A stretch of 64,000 bases of DNA from Pseudoips prasinana (lineage: Eukaryota > Arthropoda > Insecta > Lepidoptera > Nolidae), in contig OX621250.1 in the NCBI GenBank assembly GCA_951640165.1, positions 10,379,501 through 10,443,500 on the forward strand, written 5' to 3'. Position numbers and translations under genes: made by a program. The notes beneath the pieces were generated by a model that did not search any database, was not told the origin of the DNA, and was given only the letters and a program-made list of their open reading frames with translations. Positions 44,901 to 59,900 of the stretch are shown one piece after another; position 1 is the first letter of the stretch, and every line of letters begins with the position of its first letter.

Positions 44901-47900
44901 CTAAATCCATGTTACTCCACTAATATTATAAGGTGAGTATAGACTACAACATTTTCTCGAGCATTTCTGTGTAATTTAACATTCTAACGAATGGTACAAT
45001 ACAGTCAAAAGCTCGACGTTTAGTTCCTAAAAGGATGATACACTAGAACATATCATAGAGCAGCTCGTTGTTCTGTTACAAGTAAATGTTGTAGTCTATA
45101 CTCACCTATACATGTAAAATTTTAGATTTTTGGATGATTACAGTTTTGGATAATTTGGAATTGTCAATGAATCACGCAAAAATGGAAAGACAAATTGAAG
45201 TAAAATTTAAAATAGGGATAGGTTATATTAAAAAAAAATTAAGTCTGCGTATAGCTGATAAATATTTTTTGTGCGCAGTTAATCTTTGTTTTGTGTATGT
45301 TGCAATATGATGTCTTCCTACTGGGCTAGTTTTATTAAGAAATAATAATTAAAGTCTTGGGACAACTGATACAATGCCATCTGATCCCAAACTAGGTAGA
45401 GCAGGTACTATGGCCAACAGACAACTAATAAACACACTTATATATTTCTAAATACAAATTATGGATAAATAACATAAATACATACTTAATAAATTACATA
45501 CATCTTATGGATAAATTACAGACAATTTTTTTTTTTTTTTATTTATTATTACTTAAGTTACGTGTGTTTAATGTTACACCTTGTGTCGTCGCCTAAGCTA
45601 CCTGTAGCAGTGCGGAATGGTGGGGCCGTGATCTGCGTCCCCGCGCCCGCCCCCGCACTAGCCCTCACGTTGCGCCAGCTTTGGTCTCCGCTGGACTTAC
45701 TTACTTACTTGCCTTCCACGCGAGCCAGGGAACGGGCGTTAGGGCCTAAACACCTTGCATGGATTGAATGTGAAACTGTATAGTATTCAGCATCAAGCCA
45801 TATCGAATTACATTGCAATGTTGAGCTAGAACCAATGAACCATACATACCATTACTGGTACGAGTATCAATATTCCTTTGTAAGTTCAGGCTCTATTATC
45901 ACCCAATTTTTTTTTCGCATTTTTTATCCATTACTGAAATTCATAATTTTAATACACGCCTAAAGAATTATAAATTATTAATAAAGAATTATAGTTATAC
46001 TTCAAAAAATACAAAATCACGTCTAAAAACTGCTTAATACAAATTAAGCTCGAAAAATTCTAACTTTCTTAATAAACTCAATTTAAATTGTTAATAAAAT
46101 GTACAGTACCTATACTATAATTATCAAACACTTTCTTGTATTAGATTTGTCATAAAATAATATCCTGGGAAATTCTTCACACTCGGCAATCTGATCTCAA
46201 ATTAAACAGAATTGTACTATGGAAACCAGATAACTTGTATATTACATTTCTTTTGTAAATACATACTTATAACTGATATACAACATATGATATGATTTTC
46301 TTTTGTAAATACATACATATATAGGTAAATTACACCCACACTCAGGACAAACAGACATGTTCACGCACACAAATATCGGTCCTGGGTGGGAATCGAACCC
46401 GCGACCTCCGGCGTGAAAAGCAAGCATTTGCCAACCACGACAACGGGCCTGCAACTATAGATTACTTTTCCTATCATTTGTTCAAATTGAGGCATAGATA
46501 GCACTTCTCAACTTTCCTCCCTTTTCCTCCCACTATCTCTGTTTCACCTTGCATAAGATTTCCCCATGTATTTTAACCGTTTGACTGCCGCGATGACATA
46601 ACAATAGATTTTTATTGATTGAACTACGCGCGGAGTCCGGCGGCAGTGAAAGGGTTAATATAGTAAAAGAATTAACTTCTTCATTACTACATTATTACAT
46701 TTCTCATAGCCAGATGCTCTCACCGGTCCGTAAGCGATTGGCGAGGTTAAGTAACTAGGTTCACGGTCAGTACATAGATGGGTGACCGTGGATTAATTTC
46801 TGAGCGTCTCCATGTTTCGGAGGGTACGTTAATCTGTCGGTCCCAGTTCCCAGTAACCATTAGGCAACAGTCGTTAAGTCATGTCAGAGGCCTAATGGCA
46901 CTCTGACACTAGGGTAACCACTGCCCATACGATAAGTCCTAAATAAATTTCATAATTGTTTATTTCATTTATTACGGAACATGTAGCCGTTTGTTTCTGA
47001 CATATTCATACCATTTTAATTGTTTACGATACACGGTAAACGTAATTATATTATGTAAAATTATCGTTTCTCAACTTCCCGTTACACTGAATTTAATAAA
47101 CAAGCCCAAGTCGCTTGGTACTGTGTTAATTTTTCCTTAAATAATTCTAAAAGTATCGTTACTTATTTGATTTAAAATTAACAATAATAATGTGGACTAG
47201 CCATCTGTGCGGTTGGTAAATGCTTGCCTTTCACGCCGCAGGTCGTGGGTGCGATTACCCAGGACAGATATTTGTGTGCATGAACATGTCTGTTTGTCCT
47301 AACTCTAGGGGACAATATCTAGGGACAATGTCGCACGGATCATGTAAGGGATAAGCATGAGATTGTGTTGTTTACAGATGATACTTCCCTGACGTTCAAA
47401 ATAAACCGACAATTAAGCAATTTTGACGATGTTAATGATGCAATCTCTAAAGTTGTTCATTGGTTTAATGCCAATAATCTTGTGCTTAATGATAAGAAAA
47501 CTAAAGTCATTAAATTCACTACACCGAATGTGAAACAGGCGACAACCAATGTACAACTTAATGGAGCTAGTTTGGACCCTGTTGAATCAACTGTGTTCTT
47601 GGGTATCACTATTGACTCAAAGCTACAATGGAGCCCACAAATAGAAAAACTGTCCGACAAATTAAGTTCTGCAGCATATGCAGTGAAAACTATTAGACGG
47701 CTGACTGATGTTGACACAGCTAGAATGGTTTATTTCAGTTATTTTCATAGTGTAATGTCCTATGGAATTCTTCTCTGGGGTAGCTCTGCTGACATTAACA
47801 CCATATTTATATTGCAAAAAAGAGCTGTAAGAGCTATCTATAATCTTGGCCCGAGAGTATCTCTAAGAGAAAAGTTCAAAGAGGTCAACATTCTAACTGT

Positions 47901-50900
47901 ACCATCTCAGTATATATATGAAAACTTACTAAATGTGCATAAAAATATCGATTCCTTCTGTAAAAGGAGCGATACATATAATGTAAATACTAGATATAAG
48001 AATAATCTCATATTGCATACTACCCGTCTCCACAAAATAAGTTTATATATAAGTTTTATGGGGCAATGTATAAGATTCTATAACAAACTTCCCAATGATA
48101 TTAGAGAATTGTCTACGAATAAGTTTAAAAGAATTATTAAAGCCAAATTGTGTAGCAGGGCATATTTCAAAATTTCTGATTATTTAAGTGATAAAAGTGC
48201 TTGGGATTGAGTTGTTCTGAGTCAACACACATGATTGTAATTAATCTTAAGTATATTTTATTTTAAAAAAGGATCTCTACTGAGTTTTCTGGCAGTGTTT
48301 CTCAGTAGCTGCCACGTCATGCACTGCACGGTAGGGTAAAAAAAAATGACGATTCCACATAAATGTAAAATTTTTACGGAATAAAGTACCTTTGACTTTG
48401 ACATCCTAGCCCCAAACTAAGCAAAGCTTGTACTATGGGTACCAGGCGACGATATACATACTTATATAGATAGATAAATACTTATATACATAGAAAACAT
48501 CCATGACTCAGAAACAAATATTCGTGCTCATCACACAAATATTTGCACTTACCGGGATTCGAACCCAGGACCACCAGCTTCGTAGGCAGGAGCACTACCA
48601 ACTAGGCTACGGTGACCGTCGAACTCTGGATGTAATTATCTATATAATTATGTATTTACAAAAGAAAATATGTAAGATATAAGTTATCTGGATTCCATAG
48701 TACAAGCTCTGCTTAATTATGTCCCAGGATATTATAATTAAATAATAGTGCGCAAACATGGGTGCACTTTCTACTTCTCTTTCTGTTATTTACCCCCTCC
48801 TCCTCACATGATCCGTTAGGACAACTAACTGACAAGAATTCAGGGATACAGGATCGAAAGCCTTACGTGCTCTCCGGGGTACGGGGGTCTAACACCGCAA
48901 ACTTCCAAAATCTGGGCTGATACTTAGACCAGTGCCTCTAGCACGAGTTCCTGCAGTTTACTTACTCGAACACACGTACAGTACTTACTCGTGCTAGAGG
49001 CACTATTCTCAGTAGAAAAAATCCAATTTGAATCCAAAGACTTTATTTGGCCCGACCCAAAATTGAAGCCCCGCACCTTATTAACTGCGGTTAACCAAGG
49101 TGTTACCAAGCTTACTCTACTCTAAACGATCAATGCATCTTAGCAGCCCTGAAAATTGGGAAATCCTCAGCTAGATCTCTACACTCAAAGGCTGTTATTA
49201 GGGGCTACAACAAAAAATTGTCGAAAGAATTACTTGAATTCAAACGTTACCAAACATGTGCGATAACCCGAATTCTCACCGGACACTGCAAGCTGAATAA
49301 GCACATGTTCAACCTTAAGTTGGCCGACAGAACAGTTTGCAGATTCAGCCAAGAATCAGAGGAAACTCGTTTGCATATTCTCGTGCGGGGCACTAATGCG
49401 TTATAGAAGTATCTACTTAGGACAGCATATTATGCAACCGGAAGAGATACAAACACTCACTGTACAATCAATCTGGGTGTTTTTAGAAGCTATATGTAGG
49501 ATTAAGCAGTGAACTTCAACAAAGTCAAGGAGCTCTGCTACAACAGATCAGTAATGGTCGAGGTAGCAAGATGCCATCAAGGCATCAAGCCCTAAACAAC
49601 AATAATAAATAATGATATTAACTGCGGTTGTACACGCTACCACTAGATTAACGCAGCGGTAAAATCCTACAATATTATAAACTGTCCCGGCGGAACTTCG
49701 TACAGCCACAATTATTTGAATACTTTGTAATATATTTATTTATTTAAATAAATAAATAATGTACAATATTTTTCGTTTCTCCTTCCGGAGAGAAAACAAA
49801 TAGTGCTCAAGAACAACGGTAAAAAAATCTGTCACAGTCTTTGATAACGTCTGCGGTCTCAGGTCTCATTTGCAACTCACTTTTTGGATATTTTAAATAT
49901 ATGCAATTCTTTTCATACAAACCTTTTTCTGGCAATAACGACCACATAAAAGATTGATTTATCCACTTTGGTGCAGTCGTTTGGAAATAATGAGCGTACA
50001 AATATTCCGGTGATTCGTATGAATGTTTGTTACTCTTTCATGCAAAAACTAACGGGTTTTGATAAAACTTTGTGGTAGGTTATATAACTTATATATCCTA
50101 ATAAAAAGGGCCATAGTTTATAAAGTTTAACACTGGTAAAACAGTTAGTTTAATCATACTGCAGCTTTAATCAAAACATTAAAATGAATAATGACTCAGG
50201 TGTTATTTGTCACTTGAGGACAAATTATCTAATTTTATTTGAGCTTGATTCATCTTTTCTATCTGTTCTCTATCCATTTGTTCAGTCAATTTTGTCAAGT
50301 AATTGCTGGATAGAAAAAACCTTTTCTTACTAACAAACTGATCTGAACATCCAGAGATTGGTCCGGCAAGACAGCTGAGTAGAAACCCGTATTCCCATCA
50401 AATTATGAGTGTATCATCTGATTCTGTATTTGAGCATATAATTCTGCACTATTATATGTCCTGAGTATTTGTCAAGTCTTCTTAACAGTGGCTGCCATAA
50501 ACAAAGATTGACCAGGAGCACTATTGGTCGGGGTACGAGTGAAGTTCATAATAATATGTCCTTGTCTATGTATTTAGCAGACGCGGTATTAGACAATACA
50601 CTACTTGAAGACGCGCTCAATTCGTGTTTACCTACCACACTTCTTTGCAAAAGGTTTTGATTTTACTATATAATTGGTAATCATTTAGTTCTAAAGAGGT
50701 TTTAATAGCCAAACTATCTGACTGGCACTTAAAGAATCTGTGTATGAAAAATGTTTATTCCAAATACGAAACATTTGGTTTTAAAAATATTATGCCCTTT
50801 ACTCAGTTTGTGACTTTTTACTTTCTATCCGCGGGTTTGCAGTTAAAAGGATATCAAGCACGTAAAACTAATCTCGTTATTTTTAGTAGAATAATGTATG

Positions 50901-53900
50901 TTTGTAGCATAATCCTGCCTTATTGTGACCTAAAATAAATATCTTTGTGGCGATAGTAATGGCAGAAAACGATTTAGTAGAATTATAGCGCTACTGGATG
51001 AGGGGTGCAGTCAATTTTACTTCTCCCAGCGGCGAACAGGGGTCTTTTCAGATGAGACTTAAATTTGTCTGAATGGTGACGTCCGACGTCGGCGAGTATT
51101 ATGAAGACTAAGGGAACGCTATGCAGACCACCTAAAAAGGAGAGTACGATCTGTCCAACTACTTCCACAAAAATCAGGTAATTTAAACGTGTGCTGTCGG
51201 CCGAGTGGGAATAAAATTAATTCCACAGGGCACCATCAAGAGCTTGGTAGAAGGCTTGCCAAAACGATTACGGGCCGTAATCGCCGCAATCAATTAAATT
51301 ACCATAAAATAATCGTAGTTTTAGGTTACTCATACCCATAAAAAATCCATTTTAACACTCTTTACATAGACTAAAACACCGATTACAGAATTTCAGTGTT
51401 AAAAACTGCTAATGAGATACTAAAATGATTAAATATTATCCATAGATTTTTTTTAAAGACAACGCCGGCACTATGGTATCTATTCCCTGTGTCGCGGGGT
51501 ACCTTACAAATACATAATAGACTGACACAAATTACATTCAGACTCAGAACAAGTATTTATGGGTTACACAAATAGTTGTCCGGCGCGGGACTCGAACCCG
51601 CGACACGAAGCGGCGAGGCGACTGTCTCAGCCGTTATGCCACACGCGCTGCCAAAAAAAATGTACTGTAAGGTGCCTCTTTATTTACAAAGGTTATGTGT
51701 ATTACTTACAATGTCTCATCCTGTCTATAGTTGATGACGGCTCGTTTGTGGCCCACATCGCCATCTTCCTGTAGCCGGAAGTACCGCTCGAACACGGACG
51801 CGAAGCAGTTCCTCTTCAATAAGCCCACTTTCTTCACGACATCCTCCCAGTCGTCGGGAATGTTCTCCAAGTCCAGTAACAACGAGATGTTATAGCCTGC
51901 GAAAGTAGAAATGCTACAGTAAGTATACTGGAATCAAGGACTGCGAGATTCAGTGACTCACTGCGTCTATTAAAAAAAGTTTTGATGACAACGTTTTTAA
52001 GGGTCCGTACCCAAAGGGTAAAACTGGACCCTTTTACCAAGACTTCGCTGTCTGTCTATCCGGCTGTCACCAGACTGTATCTCATGAACCGTGATAGTTA
52101 GACGGTTGAAATTTGCACAGATGATGTATTTCTGTTGCCGCCATAACAACAACAAATAAAATAAATATTGAAGGGGTCTCCCATACAACAAACGTGAATT
52201 TTTTGGTAGTTTTTATAGATAATGGTACGGAACCCTCCGTGCGCGACTCCGACTCGCACTTGGCCGGTATTTTTCTTATATTATAGCAAGACATACGAAC
52301 AAGTGGGTCGCCTGATCGTAAGAGATCATGAGGCGTTTACAGCTAGCCTAGAGGGTTTTACTGCTTCCCGGGACATTAGAGGTAAGCGAGAGCTCATGCC
52401 GCGGCCGTCTTAAACTGCGAACGTCAGTAAACGCCCGTAGTCGAGATTCGAATTCTAATGTGGATGGCAGGTTACTTAGAACCTGCCGAGACTATCTAAT
52501 AGATTTAACTTTCTCTGTTGTGTTTTATTTTATTGTAAATCTGTATAAAATATGACTAACATAAATCTGTCAAAATGCATAACAATCTGTCAGTAGTGGA
52601 TAGCAGTTTGTCGGCAGTGGATAACAGTTTGTGGGTAAGTCATGAGTCATCGTGACGAGATCGATAGGACTGTATGGGCTGCCGCGAAAACCAAGGGACT
52701 TGAATAGTTCATGGCTCAGTAGCAAGCATTTAAGCATTTGCTTTACCCATTCTATCTAAATAAAATTGTTTTGTTTCTTTAAATCACACACGCGCACACA
52801 CATGGGCATAACAAATTAATGTTCCTAGTCACTAGCTACCATGGAACGACATTATTGCATAAAATACTTACAGTTCAAAACACAACTGTCTTAAATATTT
52901 GTAGTCCTTTCTTATACTTCCCGATTAAGAAAATTTACGTATGAAGATCTCGACAGAATTACACGCTAATAAAAAAAATCTAATTACTTATTGTGCATTT
53001 AACGGACACAAAACACATCCAAACTCAGATCAACTATATTTATGAGTCACACTAATAATTGCACTGTGCGGGAATCGAACTAGAAACACAAAAGCGCTGC
53101 GGCAGAAACAAAGGCGACTACCTTATCGATTAAAAAAGAATCTTTCCGTTTCAAAGTTGTTTTTATCATTAAGTCAGTTAAAATTGGTAACTTTTAGAAC
53201 AAAGCCCAAAACGTCAATAAAATCTTAATCAAGGGCCAATATGACGAAACGCTTTGATACACAAGTGTTACTAACCCAAAAGGCTACGTCATTGGGCGAC
53301 AGAATTAACATAATATATAATTTATGGTGTAAAACGTTTTCATATAAATTGTGTTTCGTATTTCTATAGAAACAGGTTATTTATGAATTCCATCATGGGT
53401 GTGCCTGTGAGTAATCAATATAAGTTCAAAGTGCTAAATGACAACTACTCGACCTTAATAAGTGTTGCAGTATCAGAATAGTGACAATGACATATTATTT
53501 AAATTGAATTTTAGTCTTAAGTGGCTGGCAACTGACAATGTGTATATTGCAAAAGAGAAAGAAATACACAATTCAACTACATTTCCTCGCTAGAAAAAGA
53601 ACTCTACAACCGCTCCGTGAAACTTTTAAACTTATTCTTATTTTATAATCCTACTAATTTTATAAATGCGAAAGTTTGCGATAATGGATGTTTGTTACTC
53701 TTTCACGCAAAAACTACCCAACGGATTTTGATGAAACTTTGTAGTAATATAACTTATACATCCGAATAACACATAGGCTATAATTTATAAATTTTAACGT
53801 GGGTTAAACCGCGGGTCGCGGCTAGTATAAAAAAACTTGAGAAGTGTCAAGGGACACCCGGATGGAACGAAGTTATTTCTTATTATTTATTATATACAAA

Positions 53901-56900
53901 AAACCTGTAGACACTCAACAAAAATAATCGTCGCGACACCACACTGTTCAATGCTAAATAGAAATTAAAATATCTGGCTTGCTTTCTATAAGAGAGAGAG
54001 AGAGAGAAAGAGAGACAGACAGAGAAACATGCGCACGCCGCACAGCTGCAAAGTGTCGTGACAACTTTTCGTAAGATTTTTTTCCGTCTAGCCCCCTTTC
54101 ACAACGCGCGATAAGGAACTTCGTTCCAATAAATTCTAATTGATTTGTAATTTTTACAGATGTGCAACCAAAACAGCAAACATAAAATATGCCACACTGC
54201 ATAACAGTCCAAGGTTTTACTGGGCTACGATAGCCTTATAACATCAGCTGGGTAGTATGCTTATTTGCTGACGTGATAGTATATTAAAGTATCCCGAAAC
54301 TAAGTACAATAGATCATCATGTCAGCCTAACTGGACTAAAGCCATCCCAAAGAATAGAGGATATGCCATAATCACCACGCTTGGTAGACGGGTTGGCGAT
54401 CGCAGTTTGATGGTAATAGTTCACCGAAAAACTGCCCGGTTCTGTTAGGTATTCCCTCGGAAGTCCCCCCCCCCCCCCCCCCGCGGGATGAGATGGTCTG
54501 ATGATATACTATGCCGTTATCACACAGGAATCAGATCATAAGATATTAATCACCTATTGTTTCAATCTCGTTTCAGTATTCTTTTTACCTATGTTCAGTT
54601 CAGTTTTATTCTCTCTAATTTTAGGATTTTCTTACTCTCTGACAAGATCCTTTGAGACCTGATTTAGAGAAGTAAATATAGTTTAAAATGCAAATGCTGA
54701 ACCTAGAATTTAAAGCACTAAAAATACAGTGCACAGATAACGAGCATGTTGAAATTAAAACGTGCTATCTTATCATTCAATGCCCGCTGGTACTCCAATC
54801 TTATCGCGTATGTTTCCAATAATATGTGTATGTGTCCCTAAATATTTTTATTTTGTTGCTAAATAAACTTTCATTACTGTAGATACGTACCAGATAGCAC
54901 CGTGAAGTCTCAAGTTCAAATCGAACGCGCGCACCACTGACCTTTAGAATTCATGTGCGTATTAGAAATTAATTATGTCGTAAAAAGCCATAGTCAGAAG
55001 ATCTCACTTGCTCGCGGTCAGTCCATAGATGACAGCCAAAGTGGTTAAATTTCTGAGCTTCTCCGTCCTACGTGCCTTCGCACTTTAAGCTACCGGTCCC
55101 AGTTATCGTCGTCAGGCAACAGTGGCAAGCCATGTCAGAGGCCTACTGAGTGACTGGAACTACTCTGATACTAGGGTAACCACTGCCCAAACTATAAGTA
55201 AGTATTGGCAGTGGTAACTCTAGTAGTAGTAAGTATCTCGTACTTAAAACGACGGATGAAAATATCTTGAGGAAACGTGAATCCCTGGGTGTTCTCCATT
55301 ACAACCTTGAAGGCAAGTGCAGTCTGCCAGCCCGCGCTAGGCCAGCGAGGTTGACTAGCTTATTCCCTGTCATTGTGAGAAGAGGACCTTACCGTGCAGT
55401 GTTTCATCATTCATCTGTTACAAACTGCAACTCTGACTGTACAAAAAAATTCACTAGTCGCCACACCTACCGGGTACGTCCAAATGACTAAATATCACTT
55501 TAGAATCACCTTCTGGGTTAATATGTTGATTTATCCATAGGGAACATACATATAAACATCGACTTTCATATCAATGACAGTGTTATATAGCTGGTAGGAC
55601 GATGGTAATTTATTAACAGAAGCTTACGCCTCTGTCCTGTACCTTGAGTACCTCAACTCCCTCCAAGACAAACCCGTCCCGTTGGAGTATGACAGAAATA
55701 AAATAGAGATTTCGTTTTTTGAGCACACAGTTTGCACTTCAATAAATCCCGCGGTATTAATTAAGCATCGCCAAAATCCTTAGATAAATTATAGAAAAGA
55801 AACCGGCTTCTTTTTATTTCAAAATACATAAGCTATAAATAATTAATGAGAAAATCAGTAAACCTTGACCTAAATTCGCAATTTCACTTTGCTACATTGA
55901 AAACGACATGGACATCTTAATTTTAGGTACGTCTTTTCCATCGTTAGGTTAGTCAGCAAAATAGTCTATAAATAAGGCTAATAATATGCCGCTACGTGTC
56001 TCATGCCTTATCTAGCTAGGTTACTGTGACCTAGACGTGAGCATGACTAAGATATTTTGTATACACTTTATTAATGTTTCTAGACCTCAGCACTTGACGA
56101 TAACCTATTAAGTAATCAATGTGTATAGCAATAATGTTTTTAAGAGTTTTGATAAGATTCGGAGGGTAACTATGAATTTTAGATTTCTTTTTAAACTGAC
56201 GTCTACAATTAGCCTATAATTATTTCACTGCTTCGCCGGATAGACGAAGCGAGCGAGGGCTTAAGCCATCTAGTAAAATAAAACTTTGGGATTCGAACCT
56301 CGACTGGAACGGTTAATGACGGGTGTATCTACCCGGCATCAACCGTCCCAATCGAGGTTCGAATCAATAATTCAATACAAGTGACAGTTTTTAAGGACGT
56401 TAATTGGATCTGTTGGTCTACCTTAATATGCGTAGCCGCTAAGCGTATCAATGATAGATAAGGCATTTATCGATACCAATGGAAACGTAAGGGTTATGGA
56501 GTAGGTACCGTTTAATTTTCAAGAATGCAATGAATCCACTTCGACGGACTTTAATTTTACTATTTACAAATAAAGGGCAGATATAGAATATTATAATGCA
56601 TTATCCTGCAATACATAAATATGTAGTTCACCATTAAGCACATATGTCATGTTTCTAAATCAGAAATACAGGAAAATCAATTGAAAGAGCAACCATTTTA
56701 TTACTATTACGTACATTGAATAAAATTTTCAGATACACCTGAATGTTTTATTAGATTTGAAAGTTGTTTAAAATTAGCCTTCAATGCTTTATCGGACAAT
56801 CGGCAATATAAAAATCTCGCACATCTGTGAAGTTCTTGGTCACCACAGGGCCGCTAAATCACTAACCATGGGTTGCGTCCAAGGCTCAGTGCTCGCGCCG

Positions 56901-59900
56901 TGTTGTTGGAACTTGGTTTCTGATGATTTCGTGACTTTTACCCTTGCCATCACGCTGCCCTCTACCGGCATATGCCGACGATGTCCTCTTACTAATACAG
57001 AGTATCTCCATGAGAGATTTGGAAAATCTAGATCAAACTTACTTAAGTATGAATGGGGTAAAAGAATACGCCTTACCTTAGCTCCCCATTAACCCTTTTT
57101 TTATTTTGTTAAATCAGGGAGAATGCTTACCCATGCCACCCGCAAAAAGTGTCTACGGGTGGGTATGTCGGACTCGCACAGACCAAACCCACCTGCCGTG
57201 GACTTCTCTTGGCGCCTTATGGGGCGAGCCCCAGGAACGCGGGTATGCTGCTCCGGTGCCCCCCTTTTTGCGCCATGTCCCAGATGGTCGGGACACGTAC
57301 CCTGGGAGGGCTCAGAATTGCCCTCCCCTATAGCAGACTCCTGCCAGTACGGCACAGCGACTGCGCCAGCTCCCCATAAACCATACCAACTCCTTCTTAA
57401 GGGTGTATTAAAATCTCGCCCGAGTAACAATTGAATAACGTTACTGGTAAACGCAAGATATCAACGTGATATTTGGGTCTAGTTTTAGATAAAACTTGGC
57501 GTTTATAGAACACTTTAAATCGGTTGGTGAAAAAGCTATGCGAAAATTTTGCACTTACAAGCATATCCAATGAGGCAACCTTGATAATATAATATGGTAC
57601 GGCTACCTGTGTGGGCTGATAGGGCTACCAACGGTTGGCGTTGATATTTTGTGCAAAGCCTTTAGAACAGTAATCACAGAGGCCCTACCACTAACGGGTG
57701 AGCTTCCGGTTGATCTTGAAGTCCAAAGACGTACAACAAACTTTTACGCGCGAAAACAGATTTCTTATCATTCGCGACCCCGTTGAAACTGTTCCCCGGG
57801 ACATGCCTAAGCCTCACCGCTCAGTGTCATTTCACTGTGTGCCGCTGTTGATCCTTGCATAAATTAAACCCAGGCACAGAACACATAATTGTGTTCGTCC
57901 CACAAAAAGTTAGTACGAATTAGGTGCTCCTTTACATTTATTTATTTTCAATATCCCGGATATGTCGAGGCCGGCCATTGATAAGCCCCCCTGTCGTCGC
58001 CGCCGCTTTAGACAGTTGATTAGGCATAGCGCGGCCAAACCAGACAACTGATAAACATATGTATTTACTTATATATTTCTAAATACATACATATTACAGA
58101 TAAATTACAGCCACAGATAGTGGTGCTCATCACACAATTTTTTTTCCTGGGCGGCGCTCGAACCAAAGACAGTCGTATCACTAGCCACTTTTCACTTTTT
58201 ACTAGACACCTTTCCATTATAAATAACCAATTGCCCATAAAACCCAGAGCATGGCATAGACCCTGTGTAGGTACGCGAGTAGCTTCTGTCCGGGGCTGCG
58301 CTGTCACGTTTGCCGGTTCATAAGAATATAATAATATCCTGGGATATTATATACACACGGCCATTTGATCCCAAACTACGCAGAGCATGTCCGGAAACCA
58401 GATAACTGATATACTACTTTTCTTTTTTAAAAACATACGTATATAGATACTAACACCCAGACTCAGGACAAACAGACATGTTCATGCACACAAATATCTG
58501 TCCTGGATGGGAATCGAACCCACGACCTTTTTTATGGCATAGGGCGACAAACGAGCTAGCGGGTCACCTAATGGTAGGTGATCACCGCCGCCCATGTACA
58601 CCTGCAACACCAGAAGTGTCACGGGTGCGTTGCCGGCCTTTAAGAGTCAGCAAACAAGTGTTGCTGACCCTTCCCCCCACCCCAGTGAGCTCCGACCTTA
58701 CTCACACGCAGAAACACAACTCTTGAAACGACCTCCGGCGTGAAAAGCAAACATTTGCCCACCACGCCTACAGGGCCGTCATTTGTCCCGAAGTTATAAG
58801 GATGATATGAAGAAATACATAAAAGGATATTATAATACACAATTTAAGGAAAACACACCTAATTAATGTAACAACAGTTACATTTGCAGAGTTACATGAC
58901 TCCTTTAGTAATAACAGATTCCCCTGTGTGGGGACGGATTAATTATATTATGACGGGCCGGTTCGCGTGGTTGGTAAATGCTCGTCTTTCACGCCGCAAG
59001 TCGTGGGTCCGATTCCCACCCAACAACTATTTGTACAACCCATAAATGAACTTAGTTTTCAATTGCATGTTTGTCAAAAAATTCATGTGCCTAGTGCGAT
59101 CGCTAAAAAAATACCTTTTGTTATCAAGTATTCAATAGCCGCGCAACGGTTATGACGTAGCTGCTATGTTATAATAATATTTTTACACTGTGATTATTTA
59201 TTTGATTAGTGATTATCATTTTATTAATTACTATAATAATTTTACATCTTAAAACTATTAATAATCGATATTAGACTTTCAAATGGTTGTCACTGAGAAA
59301 AATATAAATAGGGTAGGAGAATTATTAAAGGGGCATTCTTTGTACGACGGTAGATGAGAACGTTACTCTGTTCGATTAAATATTGTGTGTGGAAAATATC
59401 TCGGAGTTTTAATGTGCAGAACCTACGAGTGCGTAATACTTTGAAATTTACGTGCCCATCTATGTGAACACGTGTAACGCGACCGCAGATTTGATTTCCG
59501 TGCACAGTTACAATAGTTGCTCCATAAGCGCAAGAAATGATGCAATGAATAAAAACAATCTGACACGCTTGCTTTCATTTTATGCAACTATTGAACACCT
59601 AGTTTTGTGCATTGAGCGTATACAACGCAATGCAAATGCAATGTGAAACTATATTCATCCACATATTAAAGCACGAGCTTTAATCTACCTTGTCAGCTAT
59701 CTGTTATTGAGTATCCACTTTAACAAGAAGTGGGTTAAGCTAAGCGTCTATAATGATGAACGTCCACCTAATCCTGGTCCTCCAAATGTATAAGATTCTA
59801 TAACAAACTTCCCAATGATATTAGAGAATTGTCTACGAATAAGTTTAAAAGAATTATTAAAGCCAAATTGTGTAGCATATTACAAAATTTCTGATTATTT

